Below are positions 51,294-61,950 of a DNA stretch of 64,000 nt, piece by piece (the stretch's first letter is position 1; each line of letters opens with the position of its first letter). The notes under the pieces are model-generated. The model searched no databases. It saw nothing but the letters and a program-made list of their open reading frames with translations, and was not told where the DNA came from. A program made the position numbers and the translations under genes. The DNA comes from Lysobacterales bacterium (GTDB lineage Bacteria; Pseudomonadota; Gammaproteobacteria; Xanthomonadales; SZUA-36), in contig JABDLD010000054.1 of assembly GCA_013001885.1 (NCBI GenBank), positions 34,068-98,067 of the forward strand, read 5' to 3'.

Positions 51294-54164
51294 TTAGAAG
51301 CTCTGGCAGACCTGGCCGGCGTTGTATGTCAACGGCCCGGTTATGTTGTCCACGCAGAACGTGAACGAGGCGCCGCCTTTAACGGTGGTGCTGCTGGTGA
51401 ACGTCACCGTGCCGCCGCCCGAGGTGACGCCGGATACCGGCTCGTTGAAGCTGCCCGAGAAGCTGCCAAAGACGGTGGCGCCGCCGACCGGGTTGCCCAG
51501 GTCATCGACCACGGTTACCACAGCCCGGCCGTTCTTATTGCCCTTGCCGGCGTTAACGGTGCTGAGCACCATGCTGCCAACCTGCAACTCGGTGGGGCCT
51601 GCGTTGCTGCTGGTGGTGAAGCTCCATACGGCACCCACAGTGGTGCCGATGACGTTGGTCTCATCGATCCGCCAGGAGTAGGTGGTATTGGTGTTGAGCT
51701 CGCCGGGGCTGTAGCTGGTTCCTGCCTGGTCGTTACTGACCAGTGACAGGCCGCCGGTGGAGGTGCCGAAATACACGTCGTGCGTATCGGTCCCCGCTCC
51801 TGCCATCCAGCTCAGCGTGGTATTGACGGGCACTCCGGTCGCTCCACTGGCCGGGCTGGGGTTGCTGGCCGCAGCCGGCGCTTCGGTGGGCGGTGTGGCG
51901 CCGTCGAAGTACATGTGATCGACGCTGACGGTGCTGAGCACGGTGTTGCCCTGGGTGCTGTCGTTGTCGGTGACCCGCACGTAGACGGTTCCGCTGACCC
52001 CAGCAGGCAGGTCAAACGTATTGGCGGCCCCAGGTACGCTCACCATGGGGTTCCACCCGCCGTTGCTGCTGGTGGACCATTCAAACTGGAAGGCAGTGTC
52101 GAGGTCGCCGCCCGGAAAATCACCCAGGGCGAACACGTTAAACGTGGTGTTGCCATCAGACAGATTGAACTGCCAGATGTGCTCCAGGCTGTCGGAACGC
52201 CGGCTTGGCTTGCCGCCGGAATGGGTTTCTTCAATCGCTTGCACAGCGCCGCCGGCGGCCCAGGTCGCCTGGTAATTGCCGCTGAGGGAACCCTGCGCGG
52301 TGTTGAAGTCCGCCACCGCGTAATCCGGATCGACCGGGTCGGCGGTAGCCGTCACGTCATCCGAATAGACGTCGCTGCCGGACCGGTCATCGGTTACGGT
52401 GAGCGTTACGGTGTAAGTGCCGGCGGACGCATAACTGTGGCCTGGTGTGACTCCGCTGCCGCTGGCGCCATCACCAAAGTCCCAGCTGTAATCAACGATA
52501 CTGCCGTCAGGATCACTGGAGCCGGACGCGTCGAAGCTGCAGGTCTGGCCGTCGCAGGATCCGGTGAAGAATGCGGTCGGCAGCAGGTTGGCCGCCAGCA
52601 CGCTGACCGACACGTTCGCCGTATCGCTGTCGGTGCCGTCGGATACCGTGTAGCCGAAGCTGTCTGCGCCGCTGGCGCCCGCGTTCGGTGTGTAGGTCAC
52701 AAAGCCGTTGTTATTGATCACGGTGCCGATCGCGCCGTTAGAGACGGCCGTTACGTTCAACGCATCGCCGTCCACGTCGCTGTCGTTATCCAGCACAAAG
52801 ATGTCGACCGGGGTGTCCTGCGCGGTCGTGATGCCGGTGTCATTAGCTGCCACCGGGGCGTCGTTGACCGGGTTCACGGTGACGCTGACGCTACCGGTAT
52901 CGGTGCCGCCATTGCCGTCAGACAGCGTGTAGCTGAAGCTGTCGGAACCATTGAAATTAGCGTCAGGTGCGTAGTTGATCGTGTCGTCCCCGTTGACCGA
53001 GGCCGTGCCGTTGGGCGGATTGCTGACCCCGGTGACGTCCAGCGGATCGCCGTCCGGATCGCTGTCGTTACCCAGCACGGCAATATTGACGGAACTGTCC
53101 TCGTCCACCGTGCCGGAATCCGCGCCGGCCACCGGCGGCTGGTTGCCGCCGCTGTCTCTCAATTCAGTGTTGAAGTGCCAGTCGTATGAATTTCCCAGGA
53201 CGACCGAGGCTGACGTAATCCGCACATGGCCATTGATGAAGCTGCCGCCGCTTTGGCAGTAAGCGAAACTGCTGGTGTTCGTGACCGTGATCGTGATGTC
53301 GCATTGACTGCCGGTCGCGACGCCCTCGTAGGTCAGGTTGAGTTGATAGTCGTCCGCTGTACCGGCCGTCTCATCCAGGCCGCTCGCGGCCAGCATGATC
53401 GTGCTGGCGCCGTCACTGATCAGTTCACGCTGCGTTTCTGAGTAATAGGTAAGCTGCTGCATGACTGCTTCGGCGGCCGGAAGGCCGTAATAAGCGGCCA
53501 TTTCGCGAGAAGCGTTCTGCGCGAAGCTGTCGCCCGGCGGCAGTTCGCTGACGTCACGGCGGTATTGAGAGGTATCGACCGGCGTGTGAATCGGCAGCTG
53601 GAAGGGATCGTTGTTGGGATTGAACCAGTGCAGGTTTTCATCGTCGCCGCGGACATCGTCAAAGGTGCCGGGAATGCCGTCCGGTCCGGGATTGACGTCG
53701 AAGCCATTGTTGGCGCCGTCGGTGGCCTTGGTGTAGTCGTTCTCTGGCAGTCCCGATTCCGAGGCGGCGTTAACGTGCGCCAGGCCGATGCAGTGGCCCA
53801 CCTCGTGCAGCAGCACGGACTCTGCGTCGAGACCGCTTACGGCGTTGGGATCAAGGTTACTTGCGACCGGCTGCAGGTCGTTCCAGACAGCAATGTTGTT
53901 CCTGACCGGAATCTCCAGTTCATTCTGGAAATCGGAAGCCGGGTCGATGCAGACCCCGACATTCAAAACGCCGCCACTACCGAAGTAGTCCTTTGGATGA
54001 GTAATGACGTCAACGCCATTGCCCTCGCCGGCAAAGGTAAACGCGCCCGCCCAGAGTCCTGGGCTGAGTGTCATCGAAGAAAGAAAGACAAGCGCGAACG
54101 CAATGCGGCCCGCACGGCTAAAACGGGACAGTTTGGTCCCTTCTGCAAAATTGAGTTTGTTCAC
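51294..54164 (-). CDS. Large modular secreted zinc metalloprotease
   Basis: 956 aa. Signal peptide core at about 21-37. The matrixin-type zinc site [11 protein letters not shown] spans residues 120-130 (HExxHxxGxxH). The catalytic domain is followed by a C-type or hemopexin-less region, then two Ig/cadherin-like repeats ([19 protein letters not shown] and [20 protein letters not shown]), a PKD domain ([20 protein letters not shown]), a fibronectin-like domain ([17 protein letters not shown]) and a final beta domain with Cys. It degrades extracellular protein; the substrate is unknown. The small exported protein upstream (43 bases) may be co-transcribed. Confidence 0.88.
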   Translation of the reverse strand: MNKLNFAEGTKLSRFSRAGRIAFALVFLSSMTLSPGLWAGAFTFAGEGNGVDVITHPKDYFGSGGVLNVGVCIDPASDFQNELEIPVRNNIAVWNDLQPVASNLDPNAVSGLDAESVLLHEVGHCIGLAHVNAASESGLPENDYTKATDGANNGFDVNPGPDGIPGTFDDVRGDDENLHWFNPNNDPFQLPIHTPVDTSQYRRDVSELPPGDSFAQNASREMAAYYGLPAAEAVMQQLTYYSETQRELISDGASTIMLAASGLDETAGTADDYQLNLTYEGVATGSQCDITITVTNTSSFAYCQSGGSFINGHVRITSASVVLGNSYDWHFNTELRDSGGNQPPVAGADSGTVDEDSSVNIAVLGNDSDPDGDPLDVTGVSNPPNGTASVNGDDTINYAPDANFNGSDSFSYTLSDGNGGTDTGSVSVTVNPVNDAPVAANDTGITTAQDTPVDIFVLDNDSDVDGDALNVTAVSNGAIGTVINNNGFVTYTPNAGASGADSFGYTVSDGTDSDTANVSVSVLAANLLPTAFFTGSCDGQTCSFDASGSSDPDGSIVDYSWDFGDGASGSGVTPGHSYASAGTYTVTLTVTDDRSGSDVYSDDVTATADPVDPDYAVADFNTAQGSLSGNYQATWAAGGAVQAIEETHSGGKPSRRSDSLEHIWQFNLSDGNTTFNVFALGDFPGGDLDTAFQFEWSTSSNGGWNPMVSVPGAANTFDLPAGVSGTVYVRVTDNDSTQGNTVLSTVSVDHMYFDGATPPTEAPAAASNPSPASGATGVPVNTTLSWMAGAGTDTHDVYFGTSTGGLSLVSNDQAGTSYSPGELNTNTTYSWRIDETNVIGTTVGAVWSFTTSSNAGPTELQVGSMVLSTVNAGKGNKNGRAVVTVVDDLGNPVGGATVFGSFSGSFNEPVSGVTSGGGTVTFTSSTTVKGGASFTFCVDNITGPLTYNAGQVCQSF

Positions 54165-54207
54165 TGTTATCCCCTGAAATTCGGTTTATGAGGCCGGAAC
54201 CGCCAGC

Positions 54208-54753
54208 TCAGTCGACTACCGCGGTGGCGGTAGGATGCTGATTCAGCTGCAGCAGTTCTGCTTCGATCTCAGCGAGCTTTCGAAAAACACCGATTTCCGG
54301 ATAGCGCTTGGCATCGACGGGCACGTTGGCCCAGCGAATGCTTTTTTTCGCGCCGGAGGTGTGAACTTCGAAATTGGACCAGCTGTCGTCGGAAATCTCG
54401 AACAGCTCGTTCGACTGTGCGTCGATGTCCCGCTTTTTCGCCTTCGCCTCGCCCGGGTTGAAACCCTGGATCAGCGGATGCTCGAGCATAAGGCGGATTT
54501 GCTGAACCTCGGATGGAGACAGCTCTACGGTGTAATCACCGGACTGCTTCATGTATTCCGGGTAGTGGACCAGCGCCAGGCCATCTGCATATACCGTCAC
54601 CGAAAAATTGTCCGGCGTCGGCAGCATGTCGTGCGTCAGTTCGTAAGACAGCATCAATTCGGACTGCGCCGAAAGAGCTGAGGTGGATAACAGGATCAGG
54701 GCAATACCGGTGGCCGAAAGCCACGCCCTGCACGTACGGAAACCCTTACTCAT
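54208..54753 (-). CDS. Exported protein of unknown function upstream of the metalloprotease
   Basis: 181 aa, signal peptide (core about 11-24, cut after LSA). GGGAGGGAGAAAG ribosome site before ATG 54753. Mature part is a single domain (SELMLSYELTHDMLPTPDNF, YTVELSPSEVQQIRLMLEHP). Same strand as the metalloprotease, 43 bases upstream, so an operon is likely; a chaperone or inhibitor role is only a guess. No family recognised. Confidence 0.65.
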   Translation of the reverse strand: MSKGFRTCRAWLSATGIALILLSTSALSAQSELMLSYELTHDMLPTPDNFSVTVYADGLALVHYPEYMKQSGDYTVELSPSEVQQIRLMLEHPLIQGFNPGEAKAKKRDIDAQSNELFEISDDSWSNFEVHTSGAKKSIRWANVPVDAKRYPEIGVFRKLAEIEAELLQLNQHPTATAVVD

Positions 54754-54888
54754 CTTTCTCCCTCCCCTGTGGGGTTTTCACCCCCGGCAACAGATCCTTC
54801 TGTTGTGTTGAAGCCCAAAACGCGCACAACGCGCGTCCTTCAAGCTTTCAAGCATAGCAAATTAGATTGCGTAAAACCAACCGCCTCC

Positions 54889-56829
54889 TCAGGGCGTGTA
54901 CCAGATCGGCGAAGTGTAAGCCCGTTCCTGGGTGATCATCTGTGCTCCTTCGGGAGCTTCGATGGCGTAGAACTTCGCCTCGTACGCCGTCCAGCGAGGC
55001 GTTGGAATTTCCAGCACTCGCGCATAGTAAAATGCGCGCTGTTCGGGATCAAAATCCGGGTCTGTCCAGACGGTGATCAACTCCGGATCGCCAATCGTGT
55101 TGGTCCAGGTGGCGCTGGCGACATCAACGGTGTTTCCAACCGGGGGCAGTTTGCCATTGGCGTCGGGCTGCCGGCTGCCAGCATCGCCCCAGGCGACATC
55201 GTAGACTTTTTCGTGCGTTTTACCCTTGTTGTCCAGCCAGCCTTTGACAATCTGGATGCGATCGAGATTGCCGCTAAGCGGATCCTTGAGCGCCGCTACC
55301 AGGAAACTGGGTGCTTCACCTTTGGGAGCTTTTCTCAGATCGCCCCCCATGGGCACGCCCTTGCTGTAGCCGACCTCGCCGGGAAGACGGCTCTTCGCAT
55401 CCGCCTCTTCAAATTCCCAGCCGCCCCAGAAACGAACCATCATCCGCGGACCGGTAGTGGCATAGACCTCCTTCCGCCGCATCGCGTCGAACAATGCCTT
55501 GCGGGTATTGTCCCTGGCCCAGACCGCCGTCAGGCCGGCAGCAGAAACGGACCAGCCTTCGTACTCGGCATCACCCATTTTGGCCATCGGATGCTCCATA
55601 CGCATTTCGCTGGGCTCGGAACCCGAATGCTTGCCAAAGAAGTTGTCTTCTTCCGCCGTGGCCAGTGAAGTATGGCTATCGGTTGAACCGATCATGCCGA
55701 ACTTGTAAGGGTTTTCACCAAACTTTTCTTCCAGGGCCAGGCCGTTTTTCAATGCCTCACGGGCATATTCGTATTGCAGCATATTGTCGGTTTTGGCCAC
55801 GCTGAGGTTCAGGTTGCCCTTGGCCCATGTTTCGTAGTCGGCAAATTCATCGTTGGGTGAGAGGAACGGGTGGGTTTCACCGTCACCTTTGATCTGGGTA
55901 ACTTCGTAAAGCGGCTCGCGCAGAATGCGTTCACCAATGTACTGTTTATCCAGCCGCCGGCCGGTGTACTGGCGCTCCACCGGAAACATGATGCCGTTCG
56001 ACATGTTGCCATTATGGGCGATCGCCAGGATACCTCCGCCTGACTGGCTTTCGTAGTTCTTCATCCATTTCCACAGGTCCATCGGGTCCGGGCTGCCGAA
56101 AGGCGCCATGGTCGTATACGGCTCGTGTTTCAGGGCGATACGGCCGTCGTCCCGATATATGACCACGCGATGCAGGTTGTCGCCGGTATTGACCAGTGAA
56201 GTCCATTCGTATCCGATGAAAGCGGTGAACCGTCCGGGGTCGTTGTATTGTTCGGCCGCTTCGACAATGCGTTCCCACGTGGCGGTAAACGCCGCATCTC
56301 CAGGTTCCACAGCCAACGCGTCAGAGATCGATTTGCCCCTTGAAAAATTGTCAATCAACTCGACCGATGCAGCGACCGCCTGTTGGCCGCCAGCCTTGAT
56401 CATGTCGTGAATTCGGCGCCCCTCGGCGTCGGACATGATCTCCGGCGCACTTTCAAAGATCCGCGTGAACAGGCCCATATTGTCGGAATGATCTGCTACG
56501 ACAAGAAAATCCAGGGGCCTGGACAGCCTGACTTTGTAACCGCCGGTCGAAGTGACTTCTTCGCCGCGCGCGAATTGGTATGCGTCCTCGGGGCCCAGGC
56601 GATTCCCAAAGGCTCCGGCGTCGAAAGACAGCGTTGTGTGCAGGTGCGTATCACCCCAGTAAACACTATCCGGGAAGTTGCGGTTCGCGTAGGGCGAGTA
56701 AGAGGGTTTTTCAAACACCTCGGGGTTTGGCGTACCGCCGAAATCCTGTGCAGCGAGGGAAGTAACGCCCAGGGCTGACGATAGAAGAAGGAGTAATGAA
56801 ACTTTGAATCGGGGTAAGAGCGCGCCCAT
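54889..56829 (-). CDS. Secreted DUF3604 protein
   Basis: 646 aa with a signal peptide (core about 9-22). The family hallmark YWGDTHLHTTLSFDAGAFG comes early, then DFLVVADHSDNMG and GSTDSHTSLATAEEDNFFG, giving PHP-like metal ligands (His/Asp). DUF3604 proteins are large uncharacterised exported or periplasmic proteins, common in marine proteobacteria, probably hydrolases. Stands alone; the start ATG 56829 gives a complete signal peptide. Confidence 0.9.
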   Translation of the reverse strand: MGALLPRFKVSLLLLLSSALGVTSLAAQDFGGTPNPEVFEKPSYSPYANRNFPDSVYWGDTHLHTTLSFDAGAFGNRLGPEDAYQFARGEEVTSTGGYKVRLSRPLDFLVVADHSDNMGLFTRIFESAPEIMSDAEGRRIHDMIKAGGQQAVAASVELIDNFSRGKSISDALAVEPGDAAFTATWERIVEAAEQYNDPGRFTAFIGYEWTSLVNTGDNLHRVVIYRDDGRIALKHEPYTTMAPFGSPDPMDLWKWMKNYESQSGGGILAIAHNGNMSNGIMFPVERQYTGRRLDKQYIGERILREPLYEVTQIKGDGETHPFLSPNDEFADYETWAKGNLNLSVAKTDNMLQYEYAREALKNGLALEEKFGENPYKFGMIGSTDSHTSLATAEEDNFFGKHSGSEPSEMRMEHPMAKMGDAEYEGWSVSAAGLTAVWARDNTRKALFDAMRRKEVYATTGPRMMVRFWGGWEFEEADAKSRLPGEVGYSKGVPMGGDLRKAPKGEAPSFLVAALKDPLSGNLDRIQIVKGWLDNKGKTHEKVYDVAWGDAGSRQPDANGKLPPVGNTVDVASATWTNTIGDPELITVWTDPDFDPEQRAFYYARVLEIPTPRWTAYEAKFYAIEAPEGAQMITQERAYTSPIWYTP

Positions 56830-57002
56830 GAGATATCTCCTGGCTTCGAACCGGAATGAACCGCCAGTATAAAGCCACGAAGCTTCAAGACTCCAGCGTC
56901 TTTCTAAAATGCTACTACCGGCGACACGGGGTTTTTCACTGCACTCAATCGTCGGGGCTCGTGGCTGTTGCCGCAGTTGGCCTACGTGGATCGATGTGAG
57001 GC

Positions 57003-57437
57003 TCAGCCGGATATTTTGACAAAAGCCCAGGCGGCATCGAAAAGACTTTCAGACGGGTTCCCGCTGCAGTGGTTTTCGATCCAGGATTCCATCTCACTCG
57101 GCTCGTAAACCGGACTGAGGCGGTCGTCGCCCAGAGTGATATAGCGCTGATAACCCACACCGTCGATGAATCCCTGCAGCCAGTTCAGGTTGATCGCGTA
57201 GCGCCCGGAATCGCCCCGCTTGTCCGCAACATGCTGCCTGCAGAGCGTACTGCCAATACCCTGCTCCGGCCTGGAAACCCGGGCGCTCTTTTCCGCGCTC
57301 TGTTCATCCCGGGCTTCGTCCCTGGACTCATTCAGTTCCTTCATGATCTCGGCGGCCGGATCGGACAATTCGAAGGTGTCGGCCTGTGCCAGGGTGGCTG
57401 TGAGAACCATAACTGTAACGACCAACGCCTTGTTCAC
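57003..57437 (-). CDS. Small exported protein with Rap1a/Tai-like C-terminus
   Basis: 144 aa from GTG 57437 (GGAG about ten bases upstream). The signal peptide ends near ALAQA. The C-terminal part (NLNWLQGFIDGVGYQRY, ESWIENHCSGNPSES, DAAWAFVK) resembles the helical fold of Rap1a/Tai-type periplasmic proteins, but the match is by eye. Two or three Cys are conserved in spacing with those proteins. No effector gene is near, so an immunity role is not supported. Confidence 0.6.
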   Translation of the reverse strand: MNKALVVTVMVLTATLAQADTFELSDPAAEIMKELNESRDEARDEQSAEKSARVSRPEQGIGSTLCRQHVADKRGDSGRYAINLNWLQGFIDGVGYQRYITLGDDRLSPVYEPSEMESWIENHCSGNPSESLFDAAWAFVKISG

Positions 57438-57475
57438 CTTGTTGTTACTCCGCTCAATTTGCAACTGATTTGCCC

Positions 57476-57634
57476 CTACTGATACCTGATGGCGTAGTAG
57501 ATCACGTAGAACCAGGACAGTACACCGTGCAGAATGGCCCACAGGATGGACTTGTTGGCGCTCCATGAAATCGCGATCGCCAGCGCTACGCCAAACCCGA
57601 TTCCAGCCGTCGCGGCATTCTGATTCCTGGCCAT
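57476..57634 (-). CDS. Small two-helix membrane protein
   Basis: 52 aa from ATG 57634, which has AAGGGA nine bases upstream. Two short hydrophobic segments (AGIGFGVALAIAISW and SWFYVIYYAIRY), with ILWAILHGVL between, suggest a small integral membrane protein. It lies 38 bases upstream of the Rap1a-like gene on the same strand. No family recognised. Confidence 0.6.
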   Translation of the reverse strand: MARNQNAATAGIGFGVALAIAISWSANKSILWAILHGVLSWFYVIYYAIRYQ

Positions 57635-57769
57635 ACTTGATTTCCCTTGATGATTAAAAAGCAGATATTGCCATCGTACCAAATCACCGCCCGGTACCCC
57701 AGGGTTGCCTGGTGGTTGTCGATTTAAAAGTATAGTTCGAATATTCTTCAGAAAAACCGAGGCCGCAGA

Positions 57770-58210
57770 ATGAACTTACGCAACTGGATCTCTGGATTAC
57801 TCGTTTCGATCAGTCTTGGCGCTGCAGCGCAGGAACCGACGATGGACCTGGAAAAACAGGTGGCGGACCACGAACGGGCCTTCGCCCGAACCATGGCGGA
57901 CCGTGATGCCGCGGCCTTTGCCGAGTTCGTCTCCACCGAAGGCGTTTTTCTGAGCGGGCCGGGGCGACTGGTCGGCCGGGAGGCGGTCGCTGCCGCCTGG
58001 GGGCCCTATTTTGAAGGGGAGACCCCGCCGTTTTCGTGGGAGCCCGAAACCGTGGTCGTGCTGGAATCGGGCAGCCTGGCCCTGAGTACCGGGCCCGTGC
58101 TCGATCCCGAGGGCAACAAGGTGGCTATCTTTACCACCACATGGCGGCAGGAGGAGCCGGGGGTCTGGCGCGTCGTTTTTGACCGCGGCAACAAAGCCTG
58201 CGGGGAATGA
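57770..58210 (+). CDS. Exported SnoaL/DUF4440-like protein
   Basis: 146 aa with a signal peptide (core about 7-18, cut after AAA). The mature part has the NTF2-like blocks HERAFARTMADRDAAAFAEF, GVFLSGPGRLVGREAVAAAW and VFDRGNK. Function unknown; it is the second member of this fold in the window (the first at 46598). Confidence 0.82.
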   Translation: MNLRNWISGLLVSISLGAAAQEPTMDLEKQVADHERAFARTMADRDAAAFAEFVSTEGVFLSGPGRLVGREAVAAAWGPYFEGETPPFSWEPETVVVLESGSLALSTGPVLDPEGNKVAIFTTTWRQEEPGVWRVVFDRGNKACGE

Positions 58211-58221
58211 TCAGCTTCAAT

Positions 58222-58965
58222 TCAGAGCCTGAACAACAATTTGTGTCCACGGCGTTTGACGAACCTGAACCCAAGTTCGTGCGCGACACCCCGGATCCCC
58301 CTGGCTGAGTTCCACTGCACCAGTCCGGCCAGAGCACCAGGATTGTCACGATAGAATCCGGCGTGCGCAAGGAACTGCCGGTCCTGGTCGCGATTGGGGA
58401 TTCTGCTGAACAAGCGGTTCATATTGGCGAAATCTATCAGCACTTTTCCGCCGGTTTTCAGCACGCGGCGAATCTCTTCGAAATAGAGATAAATGTCGTA
58501 AAGGTTCAGGTGGATGAACACGGCCATTGAGATCACCGTATCGACAGATTGATCTTCGACCGGAGAAAGGTCGTGTCTGCTGATCAGGTGAAATTGAACA
58601 TTGTCCAGTGCCGCGCATTCGCTTCGGGCAAACTCCAGGTAGGCAGGACTGATGTCGCAAGCAATTACCCTGCCGGCATGCTGTGCAATAGCGGCTGTGC
58701 CGAATCCACAGCCGGAGCCCAGGTCCAGAACGACATCGCCCGGCCTGACACCTGCCATCCTGATGAAGCGTGCCGCGTAAATCGCCCGGTCCTGACGAAT
58801 ATCTTCCAGTTTTTCCTCCGGGCACGGACCGAAACGATAACCAACGAGGTTGATCAACATGCCGCGAAAATCTTCTTTTTCCAGGTCAACCCAGGCGCGG
58901 TTTGTCATGACATGATCATAGTCCCCACCGTGCTTGTGCCGCAATGAACTCAATATTTTTGTCAC
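58222..58965 (-). CDS. Class I SAM-dependent methyltransferase
   Basis: 247 aa. Motif I DVVLDLGSGCGFGTAAIA, motif II VIACDISPAYLEFARSE, motif IV DTVISMAVFIHLNLY. Methyltransf_11-type. GTG 58965 is used; ATG 58908 is an alternative and would remove 19 residues that do not look strongly conserved. Substrate unknown. Divergent from the exported propeller-like gene across about 50 bases. Confidence 0.85.
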   Translation of the reverse strand: MTKILSSLRHKHGGDYDHVMTNRAWVDLEKEDFRGMLINLVGYRFGPCPEEKLEDIRQDRAIYAARFIRMAGVRPGDVVLDLGSGCGFGTAAIAQHAGRVIACDISPAYLEFARSECAALDNVQFHLISRHDLSPVEDQSVDTVISMAVFIHLNLYDIYLYFEEIRRVLKTGGKVLIDFANMNRLFSRIPNRDQDRQFLAHAGFYRDNPGALAGLVQWNSARGIRGVAHELGFRFVKRRGHKLLFRL

Positions 58966-59014
58966 TTATGATAGGGTCCATAATCCAATATGCGCTTTGT
59001 CCCCGGGGATACAA

Positions 59015-60112
59015 ATGAAACATAACAACCGCAAGTCTCTTCTATTTGGGCTTCAATCTTTCAGCATGCTTGCCTTGCTCACCTGTGCATTGGTTTACGC
59101 TGGCGATGACGAGTGTTTGGCAACAGGAACTTTCGGTTTTGTCTGCGGCCTGCAAAACCCGGAGGATCTCGTTCTCGTTCCGGAGACTGACTGGATCATC
59201 GCCAGTGGAATGGCACCGGGTGCTTCGATTTACCTGATCGATACGCAAAAGAAAACCTGGGGGGATCTGTATCCGGGAGATGCTCCTCTGGCCCGCCAGG
59301 ACATGGAAACCTACGGGGCCTGTCCCGGTTCGCCGGACCCCAACGCCTTCGTCACGCACGGTTTGAATGTGCGTCCCGGTAATGACGGACATTCGACCCT
59401 TTACGTCGTCGGGCACGGCGGGCGTGAAGCGATCGAGGTATTCGACATCGATGCGACCGGCGAAAGCCCGGTTTTGACCTGGACCGGCTGCGTCATGCTA
59501 CCGGAAGGAATGGTCGCCAACAGCGTCACATCGTTAAGTGACGGATCACTGCTGACAACCGTTCCGCTTTTTACGGACAGGACGATTGCTGAAGCCATGG
59601 CGCAGAAGAATACCGGCGCTGTATTTGCCTGGTCGCCGGGTGATCCCGGATTCGTGCCGGTAGAAGGCACCGGGCTTCCGTACGGCAACGGCATCGAAGT
59701 GTCGGCAGACGGGCAGGAGTTCTATGTCGCCTCGTCCGGGCTTTTCACCGTCACCGCTTTCTCGAACACCAACCCGGCCCAAATCCTACGGACCACATCG
59801 ACCCTGGCGTTTGTACCGGATAATATCCACATGGGGCCCGACGGTCAGTTGCTCACGGCAGGCCTGATCGCCGACGATTCCACCTGCGGCAACGTCCGCG
59901 GTCCGGACGAATTTGACCTGGAAGCGTTTGCCGCTTGTCCGAGGCCTTTCATCGTTCAGTCGATCGATCCCGAAACGATGAGCGGCAAGGCCGTTCTGCG
60001 CGGCCCCGCCAATGATCGGTTCAGCAACATCACCATGGGGCTTCTGGTGGGCGAAGAGATCTGGATGGGGACTTTTGCGGGCGACCGCGTGGCTTATACC
60101 GCCGTTCAGTAA
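59015..60112 (+). CDS. Exported SMP-30/propeller-like protein
   Basis: 365 aa from ATG 59015 (GGGGA site). The signal peptide ends near ALVYA. The mature part has the repeated strands and NGIEVSADGQEFYVASSG block of SMP-30/paraoxonase-like beta-propellers. No clear metal-ligand set was traced. It could be a lactonase or esterase; the assignment is by fold only. A hairpin lies downstream at 60130-60161. Confidence 0.65.
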   Translation: MKHNNRKSLLFGLQSFSMLALLTCALVYAGDDECLATGTFGFVCGLQNPEDLVLVPETDWIIASGMAPGASIYLIDTQKKTWGDLYPGDAPLARQDMETYGACPGSPDPNAFVTHGLNVRPGNDGHSTLYVVGHGGREAIEVFDIDATGESPVLTWTGCVMLPEGMVANSVTSLSDGSLLTTVPLFTDRTIAEAMAQKNTGAVFAWSPGDPGFVPVEGTGLPYGNGIEVSADGQEFYVASSGLFTVTAFSNTNPAQILRTTSTLAFVPDNIHMGPDGQLLTAGLIADDSTCGNVRGPDEFDLEAFAACPRPFIVQSIDPETMSGKAVLRGPANDRFSNITMGLLVGEEIWMGTFAGDRVAYTAVQ

Positions 60113-60237
60113 CCACGTCTTGGATTGATGAAAGCACGCAGTACGTTCGTGGCCTGCTTTCAAATGAAGGCGAAGTATCGGCGGGTTATGCGTTAAAATC
60201 AAAGGCTGTGTTTCAGCTCCAAACCGGGGAGATAACC

Positions 60238-61932
60238 ATGCAACTGCTCAACCCCAAAAACTATCAAGGCCAGCACCCCGATCCGGACACGAACGAAATG
60301 CTGCAGGCTGTGGTGGAATGGTTCGAGGCGAAGGGTCTGAAAAGCCTTAAAAAGGACTGGCACGAGAAAACCTGGAACCACGATTTCGTCGATTTCATGA
60401 AATCCCGGCAGGTGCTGTCCACGCTGATGACGCCTGAGGGTTACGGCCGAAACGCCGCCTGGAACACGCTGCGCAACGTCGAATTTGCAGAAATCGTCGC
60501 TTTCTACGGCATTACTTACTGGTATACCTTCCAGGTTTCAATGCTGGGACTGGGGCCGATCTTCAACGGCGACAACGAGCAGGTGAAAATGCGCGCGGCC
60601 GAACTACTCAAAGACGGCGCGGTTTTCGCATTCGGGTTGTCGGAGCAGGAACATGGCGCGGACATTTACTCCTCCAGCATGCGGTTGATCCCGCAGGAGG
60701 GCGGCGGCTACATCGCGAGCGGCAGCAAGTATTACATCGGTAACGGCAACGAGGCGGCACTGGTGTCGACTTTCGGCAAGAACAGCGAAACGGGCGATTA
60801 CGTCTTTTTCGTGGTGGATTCAAAACACGAAAAATACGAATGCGTCAAGAACACCGTGAATGCGCAGAATTACGTGGCCGAATTTCGCCTGCACGATTAC
60901 CCGATCAGCGAGGAAGAGATTCTGAGCGTCGGCCCGAAGGCCTGGGACGACATGCTCAACACGATCAACTACTGTAAGTTCAACCTCGGTTTTGGTTCGA
61001 TTGGCCTGTGCACCCACGCGCTGTACGAGTCGATCAACCACGCCGCCGGCCGGACACTTTACGGCAAACAGGTAACCGACTTCCCGCAAGTCAAACGCCT
61101 GTTAACCGATGCCTGGTGCCGGCTGGCGGCAATGAAAATGTTTTCCTACCGCGCGGTGGATTACCTGCGTTGCGCCTCCAGCGAGGACCGCCGCTACCTG
61201 CTGTTCAACCCGATCGTGAAGATGAAGGTGACGATGCAGGGTGAAAAAGTCATCGACGAACTGTGGGACGTGATCGCCGCCAAAGGCTTCGAGGCCGAGC
61301 CGTTTTTCGAGATTGCCGCGGTCGAGATCCGCTCGCTGCCCAAGCTCGAAGGCACCGCTCATGTGAACATGGCGCTGATCGTAAAGTTCATGAAGAACTA
61401 CCTGTTCGCCCCGGCCGAATACCCGGAGATTCCACAGCGCACCGATACGGCCGACGACACCTTCCTGTTTCACCAGGGACCGACCCACGGGCTTGGCGCC
61501 ATTCGCTTCCACGATTACAACCAGACCTACGGCCAGTTCGACCTGCCCAACATCGAGGTCTTCAAGGGCCAGATCGAAAGATTCCGCAAACTGCTGATGA
61601 CGGCCGGCCCGGACGAAAAACAGGTCCGCGACATCGACTACATGCTGAGCATGGGCGAGCTGTTCACGATGGTTGTTTACGGCCACCTGCTGCTGGAAAA
61701 GGCATTGATGGACGGCACCGGGCCGGACTTGCTGAACCAGGTGTTCGACGTATTCGTTCGGGATTTTTCAGCCTATGCCACCGAACTGCACGGCAAGCCG
61801 GGCAATACGGACGCACAACGAGCGCTGATCCGCAATCTGATCCAGGCGCCGGTGGCTGACACGGAGCAATTCGAAAGAGTCTGGCGCGACCAGGTCTATG
61901 CCCTGAAAGGACTGTATCAGCTGGCCGACTGA
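60238..61932 (+). CDS. Acyl-CoA dehydrogenase family protein
   Basis: 564 aa from ATG 60238 (GGGGAG about 5 bases upstream). The flavoprotein blocks are clear: FGLSEQEHGADIYSS and YIASGSKYYIGNGNEAALVS in the beta domain, and helices with GTAHVNMALIVKFM late. It oxidises an acyl-CoA at the alpha-beta bond, passing electrons to ETF. The protein is longer than short-chain acyl-CoA dehydrogenases (about 380-400 aa) because of an extended N-terminus and C-terminal helical domain; substrate chain length is not predictable. Convergent with the PhyH-like gene. Confidence 0.88.
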   Translation: MQLLNPKNYQGQHPDPDTNEMLQAVVEWFEAKGLKSLKKDWHEKTWNHDFVDFMKSRQVLSTLMTPEGYGRNAAWNTLRNVEFAEIVAFYGITYWYTFQVSMLGLGPIFNGDNEQVKMRAAELLKDGAVFAFGLSEQEHGADIYSSSMRLIPQEGGGYIASGSKYYIGNGNEAALVSTFGKNSETGDYVFFVVDSKHEKYECVKNTVNAQNYVAEFRLHDYPISEEEILSVGPKAWDDMLNTINYCKFNLGFGSIGLCTHALYESINHAAGRTLYGKQVTDFPQVKRLLTDAWCRLAAMKMFSYRAVDYLRCASSEDRRYLLFNPIVKMKVTMQGEKVIDELWDVIAAKGFEAEPFFEIAAVEIRSLPKLEGTAHVNMALIVKFMKNYLFAPAEYPEIPQRTDTADDTFLFHQGPTHGLGAIRFHDYNQTYGQFDLPNIEVFKGQIERFRKLLMTAGPDEKQVRDIDYMLSMGELFTMVVYGHLLLEKALMDGTGPDLLNQVFDVFVRDFSAYATELHGKPGNTDAQRALIRNLIQAPVADTEQFERVWRDQVYALKGLYQLAD

Positions 61933-61950
61933 CGCCCGCCAGGTTAGCGG

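Noticed and set aside
51780..53189. A 469-codon plus-strand frame
   Set aside because: Antisense to the repeated beta domains of the metalloprotease; Val/Arg/Gly-biased, no start signal.
60130..60161. Inverted repeat GAAAGCA/TGCTTTC after the propeller-like gene
   Set aside because: Seven pairs, long loop and no T-tract; not strong enough to list as a terminator.
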